Assembly: GCA_019634385.1 (NCBI GenBank)
Contig: JAHQVK010000105.1
Location: forward strand, 1-44,712
Length of the DNA: 44,712 bases
Direction of reading: 5' to 3'
Source: Myxococcales bacterium
GTDB lineage: Bacteria > Myxococcota > Kuafuiibacteriia > Kuafuiibacteriales > Kuafuiibacteriaceae
The translations under genes were made by a program, and so were the position numbers. Under the pieces are notes generated by a model that saw only the letters and a list, made by a program, of their open reading frames with translations, was not told the origin of the DNA and searched no databases. Position 1 is the stretch's first letter. Every line of letters begins with the position of its first letter. Below are positions 42,832-44,712 of the stretch, in pieces.

Positions 42832-42932
42832 GATGCATCTGGCTGAGGGGACAGAAAAGGGGCGAAGCCACCAACCACTCATACACGCTGGATGCAAATC
42901 AGGTCGCGGGCCGGAGTTTAAAGACGCGCCTA
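42832..42932 (+). repeat. Half family B element
   Basis: GGCTGAGGGGACAGAAAAGG through GTTTAAAGACGCGCCTA is the right half of B; the left half is absent. Together with the D fragment it forms a D/B chimera. The region 42934-43114 beyond has no gene. Confidence 0.8.
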
Positions 42933-43114
42933 GCTAGGCTAACTCACCTGCATTTAGCAACGCCAACTGGTGTTTGGTGAGGAACAACAATTCCCGTTTG
43001 GTAACCTTGATGATCTTTGGTCTACTTAGAAAATATTTCTAACCTTAGCATCAAACTATTGTTAAGTAGTTTCTTCGACTCAATGGTCGGACTAGGAGGG
43101 AGACTCACCACAGC

Positions 43115-43293
43115 TAGCAGCCTGTTGATCTAGCCCTGCACGCATCCATCGGCCGGTCTTTCCGTGAAACGTCCTGACCACGAAAAGTCTCTCCTCGGTC
43201 GCGTACCGCCTGGTACGCTCGCCTCGTCGTCAGAGCGTTTCACGAAAAGCCTGGCTCGATAGCGACACACATGGCTAAATCAACAGGCTGCTA
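43115..43293 (+). repeat. Family A palindromic element, copy A8
   Basis: Full-length 179-bp copy, TAGCAGCCTGTTGATCTAGC to AAATCAACAGGCTGCTA, upstream of the 2OG oxygenase gene. Confidence 0.93.
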
Positions 43294-43498
43294 GCGAACC
43301 GAAAGGCCTATAATTAGTAGACCATCGTAGGCCACCGAAATCACAATAGTCAGGGACAAACTATGGACAAAACGTCCAGTTTCCACGCCTCCCCCCCGTC
43401 ATCTATCACTAAGATATCATCGTCTTGCCTAGAATTTTCCTAGGCTCTTATTCAAAAGCTTCGTGACATTTCTATACTGGTGTGGGACAACAACATCA

Positions 43499-44311
43499 AT
43501 GTTTGCCTCATGGTACAATCATGAACTAGCCGATCGCTTCCATGCAGCCAGACCATTTCCACACATCCTTTTCGACCCCCTTATCCTACCCACAGAGGCG
43601 GAGAAGGTTGTGGCATCTTATCCTAGCTTCACCGAAGCAGAGACTATCGGTGTTGGATTTGAATCGGTCAATGAACACCGCAAAATCCAAATAACTGACT
43701 ATGTAGCCTTTCCTGACCCAGTCAAAAGGCTAGCAGACGCGCTAGCCTCGCCCGAGTTTATCTCCCAGCTAGAAACGCTCACTGGCATCAACAACTTGTT
43801 GTGGGATGAAAATCTCGTGGGCGGTGGCATACATCAAACGGCTTCGTCAGGTCTCTTAGATGTCCATGTCGACTTCAATCTTCTCGAAAGGCGGCAAATG
43901 TTTCGCCGCCTAAACCTCCTCATTTATCTGAATCCCGTATGGGATGAAAGTTGGGGCGGTATGCTCGAATTGTGGGACGCAAACGTAAGCAACTGCCACT
44001 TACGAGTGACCCCAGGGCTTGGGAATGCGGTGCTCTTTGAAACCAGTGATATCAGCTTTCATGGTGTGACCGCCGTGCAATGTCCCGAAGGGGTGACCCG
44101 TAAGTCATTCGCAGCCTACTATTACACAGCGGAAGCACCACCAAGCTACACCGGAAGGGCTCACTCAACAGTATTCAAAGCTCGCCCTAACGAGCGTATG
44201 AAGCGTTACGTCCAAATGCCTGTAGAATCTATCAAAAATGGCATCAATCGATCCCTTCATCACGCAAAAACTGGAATCAAAAAAAAATTAGGCCTTTCTC
44301 GTTTGACCTGA
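43499..44311 (+). CDS. 2-oxoglutarate/Fe(II)-dependent oxygenase
   Basis: A 270-residue protein of the prolyl-4-hydroxylase-like 2OG-Fe(II) family. The iron ligands are H123 and D125 in LDVHVDFN and H188 in ISFHGVTA; R201 in GVTRKSFAAYYYT should bind 2-oxoglutarate. The opening HAARPFPHILFDPLILP and RLNLLIYLNPVWDESWGGML, then ELWD, are typical. Related enzymes are often found in surface-glycan and natural-product clusters; the substrate is unknown. The frame is open upstream to GTG 43463, but ATG 43499 gives a normal N-terminus. The C-terminal 40 residues are basic (KTGIKKKLG). No neighbour suggests a pathway. Confidence 0.88.
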   Translation: MFASWYNHELADRFHAARPFPHILFDPLILPTEAEKVVASYPSFTEAETIGVGFESVNEHRKIQITDYVAFPDPVKRLADALASPEFISQLETLTGINNLLWDENLVGGGIHQTASSGLLDVHVDFNLLERRQMFRRLNLLIYLNPVWDESWGGMLELWDANVSNCHLRVTPGLGNAVLFETSDISFHGVTAVQCPEGVTRKSFAAYYYTAEAPPSYTGRAHSTVFKARPNERMKRYVQMPVESIKNGINRSLHHAKTGIKKKLGLSRLT

Positions 44312-44409
44312 GTCCAAGCTTCTCAAATTTGCTTCGCTGCGCAGCCAATTTGAGTACTGTCCGCAGAAGCAAAGCTCACCCGCCGGCCTTTGCTCTAAAT
44401 ACCTTTTCT

Positions 44410-44564
44410 TAGAGCATATCTTTACCCTCAGGCGGCGGAGATGACCCCGTAGCCTGCGTATGTGAGGGGTAGGCCAGGACACATAAAGGGTGGCGAAACC
44501 ACCGACTCCTCACACACGCTGGATACAAGTCAGAATGCGGTCCGGAGCTTAAAGACACGCCCTA
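44410..44564 (+). repeat. Family B element B11 with internal deletion
   Basis: 155 bp, from a mutated TAGAGCATATCTTTACCC to CTTAAAGACACGCCCTA. About 30 bp of the central GTACCGG region is deleted. Its last TA is the first TA of the next D copy. Confidence 0.88.
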
Positions 44565-44712
44565 GCAGGCCATCGGAAAAGTGAGTTAGGCGCTTCGCGG
44601 GTCCTTTTTCCGGGGAACGTCTGGACCGGCTTCGCCTTTCATCGGTTGCATACGCCCGGTATGCGCCCTCTTCATCCGGAGCGGTCCACGGAAAAGAACC
44701 TTCGCGGATCAC
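44563..44712 (-). repeat. Family D palindromic element, cut by the window edge
   Basis: Starts TAGCAGGCCATCGGAAAAGT then GAGTTAGGCG, which is the right end of D1, so the orientation is opposite to D1. It includes the GCATACGCCCGGTATGCG centre and runs off the window at GGATCAC. Confidence 0.88.

Overview
The window reads as chromosomal DNA of a Gram-negative, flagellated, polysaccharide-degrading bacterium. Supporting genes are a TolC-type outer-membrane channel, an OmpA-domain lipoprotein, a flagellin, a chemotaxis receptor and a set of exported carbohydrate-active enzymes. The Pro-Glu linkers and C-terminal calcium-binding-like tail of the pectate lyase recall marine, plant-polymer-degrading gammaproteobacteria, but taxonomy cannot be settled from this sequence. 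Base composition looks balanced. About 25 genes are spaced by long intergenic stretches.

The most striking feature is what fills those gaps: four families of small palindromic elements, named A-D here, with TA-flanked inverted ends and no transposase in the window. A is about 179 bp with TAGCAGCC ends. B is about 180-188 bp with TAGGGCGTGTC ends. C is about 112-118 bp with TACAGCA ends. D is about 177 bp with TAGCAGGCCATC ends. I count roughly 40 copies and relics, close to one per kb. They nest in one another, sit head-to-tail sharing one TA, occur as fold-back mini-forms, and three C copies supply the stop codon of a host gene.

Layout. 1-2.4 kb: remnant of a formylglycine-generating-enzyme-like gene, a DinB-like exported protein, a GNAT acetyltransferase and repeats. 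2.6-9.8 kb: TolC-like channel, an asparagine-synthase-like protein with a degenerate ATP loop, and a soluble chemotaxis receptor with six PAS repeats. 10.2-13.4 kb: aldo/keto reductase, a small unknown gene, and a repeat-rich stretch. 13.4-18.8 kb: membrane-anchored AhpD-like protein, a flagellin with an embedded HExxH zinc-protease domain (flagellinolysin type), and, convergent to it, a fused FlgO-like/solute-binding/OmpA lipoprotein. 18.9-23.6 kb: SDR, M48 protease with a TerB-like tail, and an AhpD-like/ECF41 sigma operon with a textbook ECF41 promoter and a C element inserted between its two genes.

23.7-30 kb: a four-copy 76-bp tandem array, an exported beta-helix protein, a DUF5060-type glycoside hydrolase, a small membrane protein, an SRPBCC-GyrI-like protein with duplicated gene ends, and a cupin. 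31.2-36.1 kb: two convergent fatty-acid-hydroxylase/sterol-desaturase family membrane enzymes, S-adenosylhomocysteine hydrolase and a Trm9-like methyltransferase. 36.4-44.7 kb: a large modular PL1 pectate lyase, a Tat-exported GH43-like enzyme, a 2OG-Fe(II) oxygenase and further repeats. The beta-helix protein, DUF5060 hydrolase, PL1 lyase and GH43 enzyme together suggest plant or algal polysaccharide use. No rRNA, tRNA, CRISPR array or complete insertion sequence was seen.
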